Shown here piece after piece: positions 61,122-64,000 of a stretch of DNA of 64,000 nt. The stretch lies in NCBI RefSeq assembly GCF_000332095.2, contig NZ_KI913949.1, positions 1,946,511 to 2,010,510 of the forward strand, written 5' to 3'. Origin of the DNA: Leptolyngbya sp. PCC 6406. GTDB taxonomy: Bacteria > Cyanobacteriota > Cyanobacteriia > Phormidesmidales > Phormidesmidaceae. The translations under genes and the position numbers were made by a program. Position 1 is the stretch's first letter, and each line of letters begins with the position of its first letter. The notes beneath the pieces are model-generated. The model did not search any database. It saw nothing but the letters and a program-made list of their open reading frames with translations, and had not been told where the DNA came from.

Positions 61122-61787
61122 TCACCACACCGCTGGTCTAAAGGTGGTGTCGTTGGCGATAGCTACCGTCTCTCCACTCTGCTTGATCACAAACAGACCC
61201 CGCTGATAGGCATAGCGATCCACCCCTGGATCAATCTCAATGCCAGCTACAGCACCGTATATCTGATAGTCGCTGTAGTGGGGAAAGGCCAGTCGAAAGC
61301 GACCCATTTTCTCCAAGAAGTACTCCACATCCCGCTGAGAGAGCCGAGACTTCACCTCAATTGCCACTGCCACCGCTCCATTCACCGCGAAGATGTCGAT
61401 TTCCATCTCAGCCCCCGGACGCTGGGACTTCATCCGGCGAGCCGTCTCTTGCACATCAATGCCGCGTGCCCGAAACAGTTGCACCACACCGGGTTCTACA
61501 AAGTTTTCGACAAATAGCCCCCAGCGACTGGTGAGCCCCGCCACCTCTCGACTGGTGTGGGCGGTGATTTTTTCTAATCGCTCCAGGCGACGATCTGCCT
61601 CCGCAGAACGACGATCCGCCTCCGCAGAAAGCTGCTTAGCCGCAGCGGTTGATTCTGCCCAGCGGCGATCTGCCTCCGCAGAGCGCTGATCGGCAGCGGC
61701 GGTTAATTCTGCCCAGCGACGATCCGCCTCTGCCTGGGAAGCGCGGAATAGGGCATAAATATCCTCAAGGGTGACCGGATTTGCCAT
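61122..61787 (-). CDS. Coiled-coil protein with PD-(D/E)XK-type nuclease domain (DUF3782-like)
   Basis: A 221-residue protein. Residues about 15-70 hold a repeated decamer-like coiled coil (SAEADRRWAE, SAEADRRSAE). The C-terminal half has the nuclease-type core GAEMEIDIFAVNG and VAVAIEVKSRLSQRDVEYFL (Asp and ExK). This layout is found in cyanobacterial DUF3782-like genes of unknown role. The repeat region at DNA level could vary in copy number. It lies between direct repeats just outside the CRISPR locus, so it may be a mobile or defence gene. Confidence 0.75.
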   Translation of the reverse strand: MANPVTLEDIYALFRASQAEADRRWAELTAAADQRSAEADRRWAESTAAAKQLSAEADRRSAEADRRLERLEKITAHTSREVAGLTSRWGLFVENFVEPGVVQLFRARGIDVQETARRMKSQRPGAEMEIDIFAVNGAVAVAIEVKSRLSQRDVEYFLEKMGRFRLAFPHYSDYQIYGAVAGIEIDPGVDRYAYQRGLFVIKQSGETVAIANDTTFRPAVW

Positions 61788-62127
61788 GGTCTATTGACGA
61801 CTGCTGTCCTCATTTTAGGCCCAGAGAACAGTCCTGCTACCGCCTATTGTTCAGGGATTGGGGGGGGTGCCAAACCTGGGGTTTTCAGGAAGCCCCAGGT
61901 GGTGTCAGGGCATGAGATTTCTTAAGGTTGTCCCTTCCCTGACTCCTCTTGCCTGTTCTGTGAAGGGCTCTCTAGGGGGGAAACCGTCAGGGATTGGGGG
62001 GATTTCCAGGTGTAATCGCACTTTATCTGACCTGCGATCGCGGGCGTCGCCCCTGTATCTTTCCTTGGGCATACTGAAAGATGCCTTGTTGAGATCTATC
62101 CAGCCCTAGGGCTGGCCACCCCCACCC
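61788..62127. other. Intergenic region with hairpin and direct repeat
   Basis: 340 bp with no gene. ACCTGGGG/CCCCAGGT (61874-61900, 11-nt loop) is a terminator-like stem without a clear T-run. The second copy of the direct repeat is at 61977-62042. Confidence 0.5.
61977..62042. repeat. Direct repeat, copy 2 of a flanking pair
   Basis: GGGGAAACCGTCAGGGATTG, then GGGGGATTTCCAGGTG and CGCACTTTATCTGACCTGCG: collinear with 60981-61062, with a short internal deletion and a few changes. Confidence 0.7.
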
Positions 62128-63471
62128 ATGCGTCGCTTAAATAACCGTGCCTTCGAACTACTGTCGGCTGAGGTGACCCGCCTGACCCAGGGCGCTTTAG
62201 AGGAAGTCCGTCGCGATCTCGTCCTGCGGCGATTGAATCGCTTTCGCCTCCAAGAGGGCGAGCCCCTCACCTATGAAGAACTGAGGTCCGCCGTCGAAGA
62301 CATTTTTCCAGAATTCAATGACCGTATCTTGAGGAGAGCCGCCCGGATCAACCGGGGTCGGCGGGGCATTGGGCTCGGGCGTATCGGTGCGGTGACCCTG
62401 GGCACCGCCGTCACCGTCTCCATCGCCGCTGGGGGACTGTGGGTGCTGAACCTGCCCTATCCCATGATCCGCTGGCCCGTGTCTCGGGTGGCCCCCATCC
62501 TGCTGCTACCCAGCTACATCAGCATGGATCATAGCTACCGCCAGACGGTTTCCCTGGTGGCCCAGTCGGACCAACTGGTGAACCAGGCCACCAGTACCCA
62601 GGATATTCAACTGGGAGCAGAAAAGGTGACCGACGCCCAAAAGCACCTGGATCGTCTGCCCGTATGGTTTCTGGGCTACTATCCTCGGGCCTACTGCACC
62701 CTGTTTAGCTGCACTTGGCGCTTCACCTACGACGAGTTTGCGGTAGCTCGGGAAGCGATCGGGCGCATGGAGGCCAAGATTTTCCAAGAGGAGAACGCTT
62801 TCACCCTGCTAGATCAGGGCACCACGGAGGTAGATGCCGCCAAGGTCCAATACCAGGCCGCTCCTACTACCGAGGCCAAAACCACGGCGGTGATGGCTTG
62901 GCAGGGGGGCATGGATAAGCTCAACGAAATTCCACCGGAAACCCTGGCGGGGCGACAGGCCCAAACCAGGCTGGCGGCCTACCGGCGCGACTTTGAGCAG
63001 GTCTCTGGTCTCTTGGCAGGGGACAATCGCTCCATTACCCTGATTAATGCGGCCAAACAGTTCGCGATGCAAGCGGCCAATACAGCCCAGAACGCACCCC
63101 ATAGGGCGGAGATCTGGGTGGAAATTATCGGCCTTTGGGAAACCGCGATTAGTCGCCTAGAAGAGGTTCCCATTGAGGATCCGGGCTATAGCGAAGCCCA
63201 GGCTAAGTTAGCGGAATATGGGCGTAACTTGGCAACTATTCGGATTCGACTAGCGCAGGAACAAGAGGCTCAGGACTACTGGTTACGGGCAGAGGAACGC
63301 CAAATCCGTCTCTGGGAAAGTTCTCGGCGGTTGAGTTCCGAAGCCTATGCAGCGGAGCTTCAGCTTACAGTAAATGAGCTGAAGCGGGTGGAACCGGGAA
63401 CCACACCCTACGACGACGCCCAAACGCTGTTGCGATCGGTGCAGGCGGAGTTGGCCAAGGCCACGCCCTAG
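62128..63471 (+). CDS. Membrane-anchored coiled-coil protein of unknown function
   Basis: A 447-residue protein. A cytoplasmic N-terminal part (VTRLTQGALEEVRRDLVLRR, EGEPLTYEELRSAVEDIFPEF) is followed by one membrane segment (AVTLGTAVTVSIAAGGLWVL) and a long helical outer part rich in Ala, Glu and Gln. I do not recognise a named family, but this build is common in cyanobacteria. The TAG stop lies in the left end (CTAGTACTG) of the MITE-like element at 63468, so the element may have fixed or shortened the C-terminus. Confidence 0.7.
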   Translation: MRRLNNRAFELLSAEVTRLTQGALEEVRRDLVLRRLNRFRLQEGEPLTYEELRSAVEDIFPEFNDRILRRAARINRGRRGIGLGRIGAVTLGTAVTVSIAAGGLWVLNLPYPMIRWPVSRVAPILLLPSYISMDHSYRQTVSLVAQSDQLVNQATSTQDIQLGAEKVTDAQKHLDRLPVWFLGYYPRAYCTLFSCTWRFTYDEFAVAREAIGRMEAKIFQEENAFTLLDQGTTEVDAAKVQYQAAPTTEAKTTAVMAWQGGMDKLNEIPPETLAGRQAQTRLAAYRRDFEQVSGLLAGDNRSITLINAAKQFAMQAANTAQNAPHRAEIWVEIIGLWETAISRLEEVPIEDPGYSEAQAKLAEYGRNLATIRIRLAQEQEAQDYWLRAEERQIRLWESSRRLSSEAYAAELQLTVNELKRVEPGTTPYDDAQTLLRSVQAELAKATP

Positions 63472-63572
63472 TACTGGGCGGCGGAATACATTGACCGTTT
63501 TATCGTGGCACACCTCGGCCCCTCTCCCTAGCCCTCTTCCAAGGGGAGAGGGGACCGGACAATGTTGGACTG
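63468..63572. mobile_element. MITE-like element, CTAGTAC family, partial inverted copy 3
   Basis: Starts CTAGTACTGGGCGGCGGAAT and keeps the CCCTCTCCC...GGGGAGAGGG hairpin and CCGGACAATGTTGGACTGA, which match copy 2 (13665-13809) on the opposite strand. The far end is missing after about 105 bp. Its left end includes the stop of the upstream gene. Confidence 0.7.
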
Positions 63573-63669
63573 ATGAGGATCCGGGTTCCTCAGACGGGTA
63601 AATGGGGGATGAAGGTGGGTAAACTCGGGGGGTGCAACGATTTATATCCTGGACCCCTGGACTGCTGCT

Positions 63670-64000
63670 ATGGCGATCGCACCCTCTCCCTCCACATTTA
63701 TTGATAAGCCGATTAAGTTTGGCACCGATGGCTGGCGCGGCATGATGGCTGCTGACTTTACCTTTGCGCGGGTGCAGCAGGTGGCCACTGTCGCCGCCCA
63801 GGTCTTGCAACAGACCTATGGGGCCACCACCGGCAGCAACACCGTGATCGTGGGCTACGATCGCCGCTTTCTGTCCCCGGAATTTGCCCGCACCGCCGCC
63901 GAAGCGATCGCCGCCGCCGGATTTGATGTCCAACTCAGCAAGGGCTTTGCGCCCACCCCCGCCTTTAGCTGGGCAGCAAAATCCCAGGGAGCCCTGGGGG
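63670..64000 (+). CDS. Phosphoglucomutase/phosphomannomutase family protein (5' part)
   Basis: The gene starts at ATG 63670 and runs off the window. The first 110 codons read MAIAPSPSTFIDKPIKFGTD, then GWRGMMAADFTFARVQQVA, VGYDRRFLSPEFARTAAEAI and SKGFAPTPAFSWAAK. FGTDGWRG is the N-terminal landmark of the alpha-D-phosphohexomutase superfamily; the active-site Ser (TxSHNP) would lie just beyond the window. Family members interconvert sugar 1- and 6-phosphates for polysaccharide and peptidoglycan precursors. Which substrate it uses cannot be told here. HIP1 overlaps its start codon region. Confidence 0.9.
   Translation, partial: MAIAPSPSTFIDKPIKFGTDGWRGMMAADFTFARVQQVATVAAQVLQQTYGATTGSNTVIVGYDRRFLSPEFARTAAEAIAAAGFDVQLSKGFAPTPAFSWAAKSQGALG

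Overview
The window is chromosomal DNA of a cyanobacterium. HIP1 palindromes (GCGATCGC) are scattered across most of it, and several genes are cyanobacterial families: HpsE-type glycosyltransferases, DUF1350, the Npun_R2479-like HD protein, and transaldolase with an EF-hand tail. Many dispersed REP, MITE and G-rich tandem repeats point to a filamentous, Leptolyngbya-like genome. The genus cannot be fixed from sequence reading alone.

Layout. 0-18 kb is mostly housekeeping and envelope genes: an ABC1/UbiB kinase, an AEC transporter, a three-gene set of solute-binding lipoprotein plus two Cache sensors, a minus-strand group (RNA methyltransferase, FAD/SLH-like protein, alpha/beta hydrolase), an efflux adaptor, an HD metalloprotein, and an ABC permease with a lipoprotein. 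18.8-29 kb is an exopolysaccharide-type cluster: an HpsE glycosyltransferase fused to an EAL domain, a second HpsE, a type I phosphodiesterase, a PhyH-like oxygenase, an FkbH-ACP-thioesterase protein and another glycosyltransferase. Its 3' two thirds are AT-rich and lack HIP1 sites, which suggests acquisition. 29-36 kb returns to core genes: DUF1350, groES-groEL under CIRCE, tal, coaE and hemD.

36-61 kb is a defence island built around a complete type I-D CRISPR-Cas locus on the minus strand. In transcription order it reads cas3', RayT with REPs, DUF433-MntA, HepT, cas10d, a PD-(D/E)XK-like gene, csc2, csc1, MNT, a HEPN gene broken by one stop codon, cas6, cas4, cas1, cas2, leader, then an array of 78 repeats and 77 spacers. 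A WYL regulator faces cas3' across a 114-bp gap that carries two palindromes. An ATPase/TPR pair and the remains of a third MNT-HEPN module lie beyond the old end of the array.

The points most worth following are: (1) an IVS-like element, a four-helix-bundle gene between TTTTGAG/CTCAAAA inverted repeats, inserted in the cas operon, with an apparently in-frame relic inside cas6; (2) nucleotidyltransferase-HEPN modules embedded in the cas operon, one with a nonsense codon in the toxin; (3) the small predicted nuclease translationally coupled to cas10d; (4) the three-block repeat structure and near-duplicate spacers of the array; and (5) the glycosyltransferase-EAL fusion. All functional calls come from reading sequence; no database search was run.
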